Shown piece by piece: positions 1-12,850 of a stretch of DNA of 64,000 nucleotides (positions are counted from its first letter, which is position 1; every line of letters begins with the position of its first letter). The notes under the pieces are model-generated. The model did no database searches, was not told the origin of the DNA, and saw only the letters and a list, made by a program, of their open reading frames with translations. Both the position numbers and the translations under genes were made by a program. The DNA is from Chionis minor (Eukaryota; Chordata; Aves; Charadriiformes; Chionididae): positions 359,179 through 423,178 of the forward strand of contig VZSF01001203.1 of the NCBI GenBank assembly GCA_013398295.1, in the 5' to 3' direction.

Positions 1-642
1 AATGCCTGGATATATATTCTCTTTTTATTACAAAGCTTATAGAAATGTCAGTGATATGGCAAAATCCGGCTGAGGTCAGTAAAGCAAGTGCTAATTTCTG
101 CTCATATAAGATGAAGAATAGGCTGTTCCACTGACATACCAATTATCCAGTAATTCTGCTAAGAGTTATGAAAGAATAGCGCTAAGGTTAGGCGCCAAGT
201 CCTTCTTTCCACTCCACAGGACTTGAGTTAAATACCAGTATCTGACCCTTTTGCTGTGTGGAGTAAATCAAGAGCCAAGACGTTCTTGCTTAGCAGACAG
301 ATGACCAAATAATTGCTACGCTCAAGACTCTGTAATGTGTGGTGAAAGTATCATTAAAATTTCATATTGGGTCTAACATGCATTTTATATATTTTATTGC
401 ATTTTACATATTTTCTTCCATTTCACTTAGAGACAAGGCTAAGCTGGAACTGCTTAGTGACTAAACTTCACAAATGAAATATCCTAATGTGGGGGCTATG
501 TGTGATTATTAAACTATTTTTACTTTTATTTCTGGTACAGAGGACCCAAGCATGCTTCTACTTTAATTCTGGTGATCTGGAACCCCTTGCTTCCCAGCAA
601 ACATTTTAAATCTCTGCCCGAGGAGCTGGGATAGAACAGTCT
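1..642 (-). other. STOML3: STOML3 3' UTR and downstream flank
   Basis: AT-rich sequence beyond the STOML3 stop codon. On the minus strand AATAAA hexamers lie at 525-530, 393-398 and 24-29. The first is about 115 nt after the stop and would give a short 3' UTR. Which one is used cannot be told from sequence. No coding exon of FREM2, the expected next gene, is visible. Confidence 0.5.
525..530 (-). terminator. STOML3: Candidate STOML3 polyadenylation signal (AATAAA)
   Basis: TTTATT on the plus strand, AATAAA in the sense of STOML3, about 115 nt past the stop codon. It is the closest of three such hexamers. Usage is inferred, not seen. Confidence 0.3.
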
Positions 643-843
643 CTATCCCCCTCTATTTTTCTGCCCCAAACTCTCAAGCATATTTATAGGGAGAGGGAAG
701 ACAATGGTGGAATTATTCTCTGCTGCCAAGGTTGTTAACGTTTGCAGGTAGCGCAGTTGAAGAGCTGCTGGAGACTCTGACAGCACCACGGAGGCCTGCT
801 TGAGGGCTTTAGAAGCATTCATTTCTCCCTCTGCTGCCACAAT
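643..843 (-). CDS. STOML3: STOML3 coding exon 7 and stop
   Basis: 201 nt encoding [20 protein letters not shown] through [13 protein letters not shown] and [14 protein letters not shown], then a short Gly/Lys-rich tail and TAG at 643-645. The tail is several residues shorter than in human STOML3. Confidence 0.94.
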   Translation of the reverse strand: MVAAEGEMNASKALKQASVVLSESPAALQLRYLQTLTTLAAENNSTIVFPLPINMLESLGQKNRGG

Positions 844-3800
844 CTGCAAAGTAAGAGAAATGGCACTGTGATGCTGCCTGTAGTTGGGAAAGTCCACCTT
901 TACAATGAGGAGAAAACAAACAGGCATTTGGATGCCTGGGACAAGGATACAGGAGCGCAGGGGTAGACATTGCTGTGGGTCTCACCTTGGCTCTTGCCTC
1001 TCGAGCAGCCTCTGCTTCGGCTGCCATTGCCCTCTGCATGGCCACGGGAATCCTGACATCCTTGATCTCCACTCGGGCCACTTTGATTCCCCACTGCTCC
1101 GTGGCGCTGTCAAGGATAGCCTTAAGGGACAAACACACAACCCACCATGAAGAGCACAGTGATGGCAGAGAGAGAACCATGCGAGGTACCCTGCCGCTTG
1201 GAGAGAAGGAAAGACAGCGTGCAAACCTGCACAACAGAAAGATGGAGCCCTCCAGGAGCGCTAACATCCACTGTGGTGTGTGCACAGCGGGTACCACAAC
1301 TTCATGAAACTCTTGCTGCTCAACACCAGTGTCTCCTGTGTAGCTTCTCTACTGCTTCCCAGATTATGATCCCCATCCTTTCTTTAGGCGGGCGTTTACC
1401 AAACTTCTCCCTGTAAGTAATACTGCAGCAACTTCCTAAAACGGCACGATACTGTAAAAGCATGTAAAAGCACACTATGGGTGACAGACAGAGCACAGCC
1501 CTGCAGCACTGGCACGCTCTTCTGTGCTCAGGCTCCGGGGCACTTCTGCAACCCACGCCACCACCCTGACCCCGCTCTACCCACAGCTGCTGCCACAGCT
1601 GGAGAAGGGCACAAGCTCTCTTTGATTTGCCCGTGCCCCTTCTCTGACTGAAAAGAGTAAATCAGATCTTGGTTTTCTTCTCTGTTCCCTCCTTGGCTGC
1701 CAAATTTATAAAAAACAAAATACCAACAGATGGCACTCTAAAGCATAAAACAACTCGGTTCTGCACTCTTAGTTGTTACGACAGGAGATATAGGCCCTGC
1801 CTTGATTAAACCTCAATCAAGGGTATGCTCAAGATAGAGCTTCCCACAAGCAGCAGACTTCTTTCTCACTGCTTGCAGCAGCCTCAGTACAAAGAACAAA
1901 CAGATTTATTCAACTCACTAGATAATTTCAGAATCTTCATTGCTTTTTTTGATAGGAAACAACTGTTTTACAAGAATCTGGGGAAATATGCTTAGAATGA
2001 CTCTTTCTGACTCCGAGAAATGACATGTGTAATTGAAAAAACATAAAGGAAAATCTTGCTATCATTGTTGAAGAAAGAAGGAGAGATTATTTCTAATTTG
2101 CTGCTCCCCAGAACAAATATCCGTGCTTGTCAGTGAATTTTGAGAGGCAGATTTACCTGGATACTGTGTGCAATCTCCTCGCGGCCTGCCAGGAGCTGAG
2201 CCAAGCTCTGTGTACCCAGAACGTTCCTCAGGGTTGTCTGTGCCAAGAGGAAGGTAGCCGAGTGGACATCGGTGACGTTAGCAACAGCGCTGACAGGACT
2301 GTGGATCCTGTAGTACACCACCCCATCCACTTGGGTAGTAACAGCATCTTTTGTGAGAATCTGCATTGCAGAAATGTGCAGAATTAGAGAGGGATCCAAT
2401 AACACAAGCCTTGCCAAGGGAGGGGAATTTTTTTTTTTTCCCCTAGTGAGGAAAAGGCCCTGATAATTCAAGGAAACTAAGGATTTCATTTGGTTTCTTT
2501 GTTATTCCCCTGAGAAATAACCTCAAGGAAGTTATCCTGCATCATCAATAGTTTAAACCAGGACAAAATGTTGTACATAGCCTTTGAGCATCTGTTTCAA
2601 CAGTAAGTATATCTCATAACCCGCGTGAATTTCTTCTGCAATACTAAATGATGGTTATCCTCTTCCTTTCTGGTAGAAAGGGCCATTATTGGATTTATAC
2701 ATTGCATGCAGATTGGAAGATCCATGTTACTTCCCCTAAATAATATATTTGTAAGAAACACCAGCAAATTAAAACAAAAGTGAAAAAGCAAATCGCAGAA
2801 ATTGCGAGAAGAAACTCTGAAAATTATTTAACTATTCATAGAGGAGCTGTGTCATCTTTTGCCAGACAAGTCTCCTGTGCCTCAGCAGGCAGCTGGCCTC
2901 AGCAAAGCACTGATGATGTTCCACTGTCTCTTCCTTCCTCAGCATCTTTTGCCTGCAAGTAAGTGCTTCTTAGACAGAAGCCCTGCCAACAGCGGCAGAA
3001 GCCTTGCCAAAAGTTGCTAAGCCTTGTACAGCACAAGTACTGCAACAATCTTCTGTCCAGTCTCCCGTTTTGGGGGAGCCATTTTCCATTCCACCATATG
3101 CACCCCTGCAAACTGCACTCTGAGAAAAGGCTCTTTGCTATTACAGAAAGATAATGGTCCAGGAAACAGCTCCTGGGGAACATAATGGGCAATTCCAGGG
3201 GCCACAAGTGTTCCTGGAACCAACCTGGCCCCCTCTGCACTTTTATTCATGTAAGGAAGGAGACAGCAGTGCCAACTCCACAGCAGAAGCATTGTGCTAT
3301 AGTGGGGCTGGGGCCACATGGAGCCCAAACTTTTCCAGAAGGCCAGGAATCATTCAACAACTGATTCTTCAGGCTAAATTCTGCAGTCAATGTCTGTCAA
3401 TAAAATGCCTAAAGATACGCCTCTCTCTTCCTGCTTGGATCTGAGTTTTGCGGATGATTGTCTGCTAATTCCTTTTAATTTAAGGAGATTTGTTTCTGTA
3501 TATAATTTGCCTTTTAAGAAACACATAGGGTGTGCACACCTCCAAGTAACAACTGCAACATCACTGAGGGCTTTTTTGAATGGTGAGCAGCATGTTAGAT
3601 CCAATTTTATTAGGACATTCTATTCTGGATTTCTTGCACTAGTCTATTTTTCATTTCCATGTATGGAATAACAATACAACTGGGATTTTTCGAGCCTCTC
3701 CTCTCCTGTTCCCTCTGACTCCCATTTGCACTTCTAGCCCCCTCCCTTAACTTTTATCTCACAGTCCTGAACATCACCAAGAGGAGTTTGCTTGGCTTGC

Positions 3801-6800
3801 AACAATGCATGTGCAGGATTTCATAAGGAGAACTTTTGTAGGCAGTTTGGAAGCCGGAAGATACAGCAAATAAGCTAAATTCTATACAGGAGCTCACAAC
3901 TGCAAGACTATAAAACACCTGCATATCAGCTCTATGTTTTATTTCTGGTTTAGATGGCTGCTAGAGAATAGTCACCTCTTGTGGAGGAATCTTACAGGTA
4001 ACAGTTCTAAGATCAACCTTCATAAATGTATCTGTACATGGAAGTACGAGGATCAAGCCTGAAAAATAAAAATACATTCGATTAAACACTTCTGAAAGCT
4101 AAGTCTAGAGCGGAGCATCCTGTACAAAGCAAACAGATGGAAATATCCACAGGGTGGGGAATGAGTCCACCTTATGACTGCAGTTGTCCTTTCTGCTATG
4201 GGAGCTGCCAACAACGAGGTTTTGCGTTTTCAAACAATGGAGGGAAATGCAGATATCTGCAAATAACCCAAATTATTGCAGTTTAACAGCCTAGGGCTCT
4301 GGAGCGGGAATGGGCAGACTGCAGTTCTGATCTCCAATGACAGCCGTGAGACTTTTGACAAAAACTCTTTCCATGCCTTTGTTTAGTTTCCCCTCGTCAG
4401 ATCATAAGCCATTTGTGATACAGGATGTGTGTCCCCAGGAAAGACATCTCCCAGGTCCAGATTCCTGCACCACCTGTAGGCCCTCACATTAGGAACATTG
4501 TCCTAAGATGTGACCCATCCAGTGAAGGCGTCCCCACTCTCCCTTCGCTAGAGAGGAGGACCTGACATAAATATCTTTCTGAACTCAGCACCTTGCTTAG
4601 GTGCCCAGAGCCACGCAGAACAGCTCTTCACCTGCCCTAGCTGCTCTTTGGACCACACGGCTATGAAAGGCAGCATCTGGAAAGGACTTTTTCCTCTTAT
4701 TTCAACTTCCAGTTTGCCCGATTTCATTGCACAGATGTGGTAAATGCAGGAATGCAAATGTCTCATGTTGTTGGGTTTGGTTTGTACTTGCGATTTGTTG
4801 CCTGATCCTAAGTGACTGTAACAGACTATAGATGCAAAGTGTTCCTGCCCTGACACATTTACCATTTTCAGAGCAGAAGACAGCTAAAGAGCTGGCAGCA
4901 ATGAGCGGTGTTGGAAGTGAGGTAGAGTGGCCACAGTCACGCAAAAATATCTGCAACAGAGCTGCAGACTGCATTCAAACCTCCCTAGTGCCCCGCCAGT
5001 GTTTGCAGCATGAGCTCAACCTTCCCTTGTCCAACCTACTCAACAACAAAACCGTACCTGGTATCAAGGTCTTCAACCTTCTGTGTTGTGCTGTGACAGG
5101 GGGGTGGCTTTAATCTTCTCATCAGAAAAACAAACAGCCTGCAGGTAAAGGAACTGCAGCAGAGAGGACCATCTCATCCCCCCTTGCACTATGAAGAAGG
5201 ATTTCATCGACCTCTGCAATTCTCTATGTGGTTAGAGTGCATCATGATAAAATACAAAGAGTGCATCTTAACAGAATAAAACCGCGTGCATTCACCTGGT
5301 CCCTTTGCTTTCTTAGACAGTATATGTCCCAGCCGAAACACAACAGCACGTTCATATTCTCTGATAACCTAGGAAAATATTTTAAATTTAGAATTTTACA
5401 AATAAGTCTCCTCCTGCTCTCTGGACTGATTTTTTTTAATCTTTGGTATTGCATTAAATGTGAAAAAATTTACAAATAATATAGGAACTAACAAAGCTGC
5501 AAGTCTCCAGGCATTTTATGTCTTTTCCTCACCTCATCCTTTGCTGAAAATAACTCAGACCCTGGCCCTGTAAATAGGTTACAAAACTGACCAAATGTGA
5601 AAGAATTGCCACTGATCTAACACGGCTACCCACAATTCTCTCAACAGCAGTGCTACACTCAGAGGAGCTGTAGGAAAAGTATCGCTCACCTCAGATAATC
5701 TCGCTAACTACTTTGCTTAGGGTATTAGGACAAGGCCTGGTGTTCACAGCAATCACCCCTAAAAATTGATTTAAATTAGTTGTATTATATTCATGCCTTG
5801 TAGGGACTGTGGATTTAGGTTGTATAGTCCCTCAGTGCAGGGACTTGCTTCTTTTTTCATCAGTATCCATGTTAATTACTATTGCTGGCAGCACCAAATA
5901 TGAGTTATTTGGAAAAGTCTGTATATTTATGCTCCCAGTGTTCTTGTAAAGCAGGGCATTTTAACTAATTGGAAACTGAGACTGGAAGAAAATAAATGAG
6001 TGAGTTGTGGTGATAACAGAAAATCAGTGGAAGAACATGGATCTCTTGGTCCCAGACCACATTTTTAATACAAGCCCCTACAATTTCCAAAAAGTGAATG
6101 TAAAGTGCCTTGTTTTAGCAAAATCAATAAATCAATAAAGATGAGTAACAACCATGATCATAGAGCACTCTTTATGTGCTCCCACTAACTTACCTTGATA
6201 CATGCCCAGATGGAAATAGGAAAGGTAATAAGCACCAGGAAGAAAGAAAGGGAAACCAGGATCCAGCCACAGACACCAATTCCTTCCCGCCTGTCAGCTA
6301 TTAAAAAAAAATAAGGAAGAAGAGCAGAGAATGCAAATTTTGAAAAGAGTTATCTGCAGGTTGTAGATCTAGCCTAGTGCAATCATAAGGGACTGCAAAG
6401 TCCACAGAGACTCTTTCCCTCTTAGCTCCCTCCCACCGCTCACTGGAAGTTGTAAAACACCTAACCAAACATCCAGCCTTCTGTCCCTTCTGCCCCAAAG
6501 GTCAAAAGGTTCAGAAAGTACATTTTGCAACAGGAAAGAAAGAGGAAAAATGAAAAACATTGCCAAAGCTGGGGGCTGTGAAGGTGAAATAAACCCCTGG
6601 GTGCAGTATCCATGGATATGAATCTCAGCCAGTACGCCATGGCTGGGGCAAAAGATTTAGTTTGTATGAAACAGGTAATAAGGAAAATGATGGGAACTCC
6701 TGCTGCCTTTCGATGAAAGTTTTGAGAAATATTGATGGACCAGTTCATCCACTGGACCAGGATCTTCAAAATCAGCGCCTTTCAAAATCCATGCCCATGC

Positions 6801-9793
6801 ATTTTGAGCAGTTCTCTCACTGCATTCATCTCTTCTCATCCTGAAATTTCATTATTTAATTATCATGAAATCAAAATATATCAAAATAATTTCATTGTTA
6901 TTATTATTATTTGCCTGAAGGGAAGGCAGTGGTGAGTTGTTGTTCAAGTACTAAAAGTGTGGGAGAATCTTTGTAAGGGAAAGGTGATCAAGGAGCAGTT
7001 GCTCTTTGAAGAGAATAGCAGCTGGAACTGCTGATGTCCTCAAAGAAGAGGGACGGAAGAGGGAGAGGAGTGAAACAGGCCACTCCTGCCACCAGGACTG
7101 CAAGGTCACCTGAGTTTCACTAAATGTGGAAATGCCTTGGATCAGGAGAGTCACAAGAAAAGCAGAAGCATCAGGGACGCAGGCTGGGCTAGCCCTAAGG
7201 GCTGCCTGGCTGCCAAATTCGGGCCAAAAGAGGATCTTTTCAGTCATGAGCATCAGCAGATGGGAAGCTGAACGCCACAGCCTACATTTCCCAATGCAAG
7301 GGGAAGAAGCAGGAGAGAGGGGTGAAGGCTCAGAGGTCTCCTCAGAACCTCCTCCGTGCTGACGTAAAGATGCAGCGTGCTTTGGATATGTTACCACAAA
7401 GGTACCAAGTAGCACTGCGAATTTCTGACATCAAATAAAATTCATATGCAGACAGAAACTGATAAACAGAAAAGAAAACAATTCATTTTGCACATTGTGA
7501 GAAAAAACTCACCACAGTGAAACATCATGAGGCTACCTGATCTATAAGGCACAAGTTAACAGACCAGTGGAGCAGGACTGACAGGTTTGTCAGAAAACCC
7601 CCAGCAACCCTGGAGGAGGAGGAGACACAACACAGCCCTCCTGCAGCTCCTTCTCTCAGGTTCCTCTGTGCCTTGCTGGACTTTGGCAACGTTCACTGCA
7701 AACCTGGGTGTCACAACCAAGCCCTTTGCTGCTTGCGGTTGTGCCCATCCTCCTTCTGAGGTCCCCACTGCAGATTTAATCACACATAAACATGTTTGTG
7801 CCCAAGAGGGCCAAGTTTCAGGCGTCCCTTGGACTGTTTGCCCTGAGAGCTGGGCACAAAACTGCTGCACCAGGAGCCCGTCTTTCCTCCTGACCCTTTC
7901 CGACAAACAGTAATTTGAAATCCCTGATTATTTTTATGAGGTATCAGCCATGCTGCAATTGCTGGTAGGAAAGATTTGAGGAGCTCCCCTGAGTAAATTT
8001 CGATGTAAACCTTAAAGCCATGGGTTTGAAGGTGGGACTTTTAAGATTTATTGTGAAAATCTTTAACACTTTCACTACTGTTTGTTTGCCACACAAGTGT
8101 TCCTCACATTATACTAGTGGTGTGCCAGGCTGCAACACATACATGAAATGCCAGCAGTCATGCATGTTTTAATCAGTGTAAAGAAACCAAGGAAACTCGT
8201 GGAATGGGCATCATTCATAATCGTTAATCTGAAGCTTGGGGAAGTTAACCATGAAGGGACGCTGTGTTCAACAGAATTCAGCGTTTTGCACTCTCTCTCC
8301 TTATTTCACCTAAATGATTAGCTTACAGAAAAATGTCTGAAGATCTTTTTCTCCAGTGCCAAATTCAGCCATGAAGAACCTCCTAAAAAGCCGTTTTGGA
8401 CTGTAACGTCATCCACCTGAGGACACTATGAAGATACCTGGTAGGAATGACACAGTCCACAGACAGGGAAGAATAGGTGAGAACAAATGCCCACACCCTA
8501 CGCATGGGTATTTGAGCAGCTGAGAAGAGTTAGGTCAAGATATCACTACTATGCGCAAGAAACACACACCCAAAACTTCACAACGTAGAAGTGAATCCTT
8601 TTCCATCAAAACTGTCCTGCAGATCCTGTTGCCAACACAGATTCTGATGACAAAAGCAGGATATGACAGTATGCCTTCTTAATAGTGAATTCAGACCTAG
8701 CTCCCCAAAAACCACCACAAATTTTCTCTGATTACCCCGAAGTTCAAAACCGCTTAACCACAAGACAAATGGAAGAGTCTAGGGAAAACACAGTAATGAA
8801 AATGAAGAATAAGGATCAGTCACAACCCATCATATCAGTGATCTGGTTTTGCCATGCCTGTATATGTAACACAATAGTTGTAACCACCAAGAAACCTCAC
8901 TTGGATCTACTGTCCAGAGCAAAACGAGATCTACAATACACCGCAAAATGTGAGAGCTCATCAATCAGCAGTTGCAGAAAAGCTCCAGGACACTTGTAGG
9001 ATCCTCTTTGGGTTTTTTGGGATGCACTCATCGTGGTACATCATGAACACACTTGATAAACAATATCACAATGTGAGTGTCAAACTTGAAAAGCAACTGA
9101 AAAGCTCATGGCCAAGTTGTCTTGAGAAGAATATAAAGAACTGCGGGCAAAAATCTCCCAAGTCTCCTACAAAATGGATGGAGTAGCCTCAAGCTCCTGT
9201 AAACACTATGTACCCTCCTGCTTTCTACAAGCACCCAGATCAATCCTGCCAAGACTCATGTTTGTCCCACCGTACTACCCATACTAATGGCCAGACACAA
9301 CGGTGAAAACAGCACACATGACCTGTAACAACTTTGCTTTGGCATCAGCTCCCTTGCTTGAAGAGAGCACTAGGTGCTCATCAACACAAGCCCAACATCA
9401 AGAGTCCTTTTGGGGCTGAAAAATCCTTCTGCCTTCCCTAACTAACTCATGTTTTTCCCTTTCAACCCCGTCCCTACACATGGAAGTGTATCATTAGCTG
9501 AATCAGACGTTAGCCCCTGGGGTCATTTTGGCAGAAGGTAGATGCTGACACATGCTGGCAGGGCAGTACGAAGTAATTTGCTCTGTCGCTCACAGTGGCA
9601 GAGTCTGAATTTCCATCTCCGGCTGACGTGGGAGACTTATGATGAATGCCTGGGTTCAAGTGTACTTTTTATGTTTGATTAATTTAGCTCTTTCTTATTA
9701 TTGAGAAACACACGCACACACACACACAAAGCCAGGCTTACCAATTAGATGCTCCGTGTTGTTTTTCTCAGGTGTCTCTCTCTGGGGATCCAT
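643..9793 (-). CDS. STOML3: STOML3, stomatin-like protein 3 (whole gene, 7 coding exons)
   Basis: Joining 9742-9793, 6194-6297, 5296-5368, 3976-4058, 2157-2360, 986-1120 and 643-843 gives an 852-nt frame of 283 codons plus stop. All introns are GT-AG and all phases fit. The protein has a short polar N-terminus (1-22) and a hydrophobic hairpin around 24-51 with the family Pro at 44 in TFPIS. The SPFH/band-7 domain follows (about 53-230), with the EYERAVVF start, [20 protein letters not shown], the [11 protein letters not shown] block and AAEAEA, then a coiled-coil-like helix and a C-terminal TIVFPLP segment. In mammals STOML3 is a cholesterol-linked oligomeric scaffold on the inner plasma membrane of touch and olfactory neurons, tuning Piezo and ASIC channels. 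Length is close to the human protein (about 291 aa), with a shorter, different C-terminal tail. Residue 67 is His where the family usually has Arg. Human STOML3 is the best match by memory and by synteny; plain stomatin is excluded by both. Confidence 0.95.
986..1120 (-). CDS. STOML3: STOML3 coding exon 6
   Basis: 135 nt, 45 residues, including [20 protein letters not shown] and the [14 protein letters not shown] helix. The acceptor is CCTTAAG|GC and the donor AAG|GTGAGA. Confidence 0.95.
2157..2360 (-). CDS. STOML3: STOML3 coding exon 5 (core of SPFH domain)
   Basis: 204 nt, 68 residues, from [20 protein letters not shown] to [10 protein letters not shown], covering the most conserved part of the domain. 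The donor is CAG|GTAAAT. The residue count equals that of the human exon as I recall it. Confidence 0.96.
3976..4058 (-). CDS. STOML3: STOML3 coding exon 4
   Basis: 83 nt encoding [20 protein letters not shown] and then CKIPPQE, a stomatin signature. The acceptor is TTTTTCAG|GC and the donor GAG|GTGACT. The exon size matches the phases of its neighbours exactly. Confidence 0.95.
5296..5368 (-). CDS. STOML3: STOML3 coding exon 3 (start of SPFH domain)
   Basis: 73 nt encoding [15 protein letters not shown] and then ILSKKAKGP, ending on the first base of Gly77. It is flanked by a CTAG acceptor and a G|GTGAAT donor. The exon is the only match to the stomatin [11 protein letters not shown] block in the interval. 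It ends in LGH rather than the usual LGR. Confidence 0.92.
6194..6297 (-). CDS. STOML3: STOML3 coding exon 2 (membrane hairpin)
   Basis: 104 nt encoding residues 19-52, including GVCGWIL and [12 protein letters not shown]. Cys27 and Cys50 flank the hairpin and are candidate palmitoylation sites. The acceptor is the AG at 6298-6299, behind a long T-rich tract. A second AG seven bases on (end at 6290) would break the frame. The donor is AAG|GTAAGT. Confidence 0.92.
9713..9729. repeat. Short CA microsatellite
   Basis: Alternating AC repeat with one G interruption, lying in STOML3 intron 1 about 13 bases past the exon 1 donor (about 9737-9741). Confidence 0.8.
9742..9793 (-). CDS. STOML3: STOML3 coding exon 1
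   Basis: Starts with ATG (9791-9793 on plus as CAT) and encodes 17 residues beginning [10 protein letters not shown] plus one base of codon 18. The donor reads ATTG|GTAAGC. The exon is short and polar, as expected for the N-terminus. The ATG is chosen because it alone joins exon 2 in frame. The 5' UTR and transcription start are not resolved, and no TATA box is evident just upstream. Confidence 0.85.
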
Positions 9794-10151
9794 CCCATTC
9801 GAGGGACATGGGTCCCCTCACAGACAAGACAGCAGCATATCTTGAAGCTGCACAGTGCTCATGTGAAGCACTGAAGAGAGAAACAGGGCGAGAGAAGGAG
9901 AGAACCTTCTGGGAGTCAGTTACCCTGGTGAGAAGGGGATGTTTACAGAAACAAACCCTTGTGGATCAGGGTTGTCTGTGATACAACTCCACGGTCTTCT
10001 GTGTCCGTCTTCTGGTTGGGGATGTACTTGGCCCACCTGGGTTTACACCCCACAAGATCCAAGATGGAAATTATTTCTGTGCATCAGTATTACCTATCAC
10101 CAGAGAGAAAAAACAAGAACAAGACAACACAGAAAGAGAAGATAAAGAGAG
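9794..10151. other. STOML3 upstream region, nothing else recognised
   Basis: Mixed-composition sequence before the CR1 fragment. It should hold the STOML3 5' UTR and promoter, but I see no clear TATA box, CpG island or further exon. Confidence 0.4.
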
Positions 10152-10562
10152 AACAAGTCCTATGAGGAGCAGCTGAGGGAACTGGGGTTGTTTAGCCTGG
10201 AGAAAAGGAGGCTGAGGGGAGACCTTCTCGCTCTCCACAACTACCTGAAAGGAGGTTGTAGAGAGGCAAGGGTCGGTCTCTTCTCCCAAGTAACAAGGGA
10301 TAGGATATGGGGAAATGGCCTCAAGTTGCGCCAGGGGAAGTTTATGTTGGATATTAGGAAAAATGTCTTCACGGAAAGGGTTATCAAGCATTGGAACAGG
10401 CTGCCCAGGGAAGTGGTTGAGTCACCATCCCTGGAGGTATTTAAAAGATGGTTAGATGTGACACTCAGGGACATTGTTTAGTGGTGGACTTGGCACGGTT
10501 AGGTTGATGGTTAGACTCAATGATCTTAATGGTCTTTTCCAACCTAAACAATTCCGTGATTC
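10152..10562 (+). mobile_element. CR1 LINE 3'-end fragment
   Basis: Plus-strand copy of the last part of a CR1 element. It contains the end of ORF2 ([19 protein letters not shown], then [20 protein letters not shown]) and the CR1 3' UTR, ending in TTCCGTGATTCA, a CR1-type terminal repeat. It is 5'-truncated in the usual CR1 manner and sits between STOML3 and PROSER1. CR1 is the main avian non-LTR retrotransposon. Confidence 0.9.
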
Positions 10563-12850
10563 AAGCCAGAGGGTACAGATTGAGTACTGCTCCACTGCTA
10601 TACACCTCTTAATATTTATTAGATTTATTAGCCTAATCATGTTGTTATAATCTTATTTATGAAACTTAGCTCAGCTATTGATCAGATCTCAAACACTAAC
10701 AATATCAATAATCCTCCAGGTGATATTCCTTTGCTGTGTAGAACAGCTTAGCACTTCTTGATACTGTACATCACAAAAGGTTGAACCCTGTCATGCTAGC
10801 CACAGAAGCATTCCAGCTCCAAAAATTTTCCCCCAAATAAGAGTATTTTTCACAAAACACTTTTTAATCTTGACAATCAAACCGAGCAGAGCATTTCAGA
10901 CTAAGCCATTTCTGAAGCAGCAGAGAGCAGCCTCCTCAAAGAAAACAAATCTGTTGCTTGCTATTTGACAAAAATGAGAGGTGGCTTTTCATACGTAATT
11001 TTTGAGCGTGACATAGAGCTGCATTAATTATATAGCTGTTTCCTGTGGGCATCCGTCATTTAGAACATCTTTGTGAAGCTCTGGTTCCAGCTTCATTTCA
11101 CTTAAGTCTCCATCTCTGCCAGTAATGACATTGGCCCCAGGCTGGTCATTCAAAGCTGACTGCTCCCCACAGAATCCTTTCTCAGCCTCACAGAGAAGCA
11201 ACTACACCACTGAACGGATCACAGTGAAAACCATAAACACAAACAGCTTGCAAAACTGGGATTGACATGCTTATTGCAATACCTTCCCAAATATGTAGCA
11301 ATATCCACCTGAAGAAATTCGTAGCATTTTCCTAATTATTTGGCTTCTCACGCTTAGCTGTAAGATCCAACCTGTACGGACAAGTGCCTACTAGTAGGGC
11401 AGCAAGGGGGAACAGTTACAAGAAAAATGTGCTTTAATTATTTCAGAAGCAAAAACATAACATTCAAAACTACCCCGACATCTTATTTTTTTAATTTTAG
11501 AGCAACTGTTTCATTGAAAATAACTTTATTACAAGCCACCTGAATGCCATAATCTACACAGCTGCTTACACCATCAGATAGATGAGCAAAACATATTAAA
11601 ATCTAAGAGAAGTAATTGCTCCCTGCTGTTTATTGGCAATTCCCTGAGGTGCCTGTAAATACATCCCTTGAAAGGTAATTAAAGCAGATGGTGTTTCTCT
11701 TTTACGTCCAGGAACATCACTGTATCAGTTTCTCTGTGTTAACTTCAGCTGCACTTTTATTCCTTTTCAAAAAGTTGAAGTCAGAGGCAGCGCAATCAAT
11801 CCTTTCTCCTTGGGGCTGCACTGGGGCTGGTGGATAACTCATGTCCTGAAGTGCTACAACACACTCAGTGAAGAAAATACACAAGGGCTCTGGGGCAAAG
11901 CAGTTTCCCAAGTGGCAACTCCACTGGTGCTGAACCCTGTGTCATAGAGCGGTACCACGAAGAAAACCAGTTTGAGTTCAAAGCCACTTCAGCAGGACTT
12001 ACTGACTTAGAAGCAACGTTAGATGAACGTGGTTTGAGTCGGTGGCCGTTCAGCTGTTTCTGCAGTGTGCTGACGTCACTAAAGCCTTCAGCTTCCACAG
12101 AAGAAAGAAAGGCTCAGGTCGGGAATGATTAGGTGCTGACCTGTAAGCCGGCCATTCTCCAACTGTTCTCTGCACCAACTGCTGCATTTTCAAATGGCAC
12201 CAGTTCTTTCCAATCTCCCCGAAGCGTCCAGTTGCTCCCACTTATCTCATCATCCAGTTGCAGAGACTTAATCCTACAGACCAAGTACCCATTTCAAAGT
12301 CTGTTACAACCAGAACAGGAATTCTCACACGCAGCCATTTCTAAACAGTGCCCATCCCAAAGGTATCAAAGAAGCCATCGGGCAGGCTCAAATAAGATTT
12401 GCACATAACAAAGTTGTAGGAACAAAGTTGTAGGCTTCAGTTGGTCTTTTTATGACCTTTTTAGGCCCATAATACTTTCCTTTCCATGCATCGGGTTTTG
12501 GCCACTCCCTACAGATTTCTGTCTAGTCCTTTCCTGGCCCTGAATTCTGCCCCCAGAATAGACACCAGCCTATTTGTTTAAAGCTCTACATTCCTTTCCC
12601 CCACATCCAAATTTAGGAGACAGGGCAAAGAGATTAACAGTACCATCCTGTTGCTTGTAGGAACATCTCAATCCAGAAAGACGGCAATTTGCAAGGACAG
12701 AAGAACATTCATACCATGGCAAGCTTCCTTCCAGGCCCAGCCAAACTCACAACACTCACTTGCAAATCAGCAGAAAAGGATGACAGAAAATGCCTCTGCT
12801 TCTCTCATATTCACTACAGCTGCAATTAAAGCACATTCTTAGTTGTTCCA
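10563..12850. other. Intergenic spacer, STOML3 to PROSER1
   Basis: About 2.3 kb of AT-rich sequence with short chance ORFs only. It separates two genes on the same strand, so it lies downstream of PROSER1 and upstream of STOML3. No promoter-like GC island is seen. Confidence 0.5.

Noticed and set aside
6951..7415. 154-codon minus-strand frame in STOML3 intron 1
   Set aside because: No recognisable motif, and it breaks no known exon pattern; STOML3 is complete without it.
10071..10474. Minus-strand frames opposite the CR1 at 10152-10562
   Set aside because: Antisense shadows of the CR1 ORF2 tail, which reads on plus.
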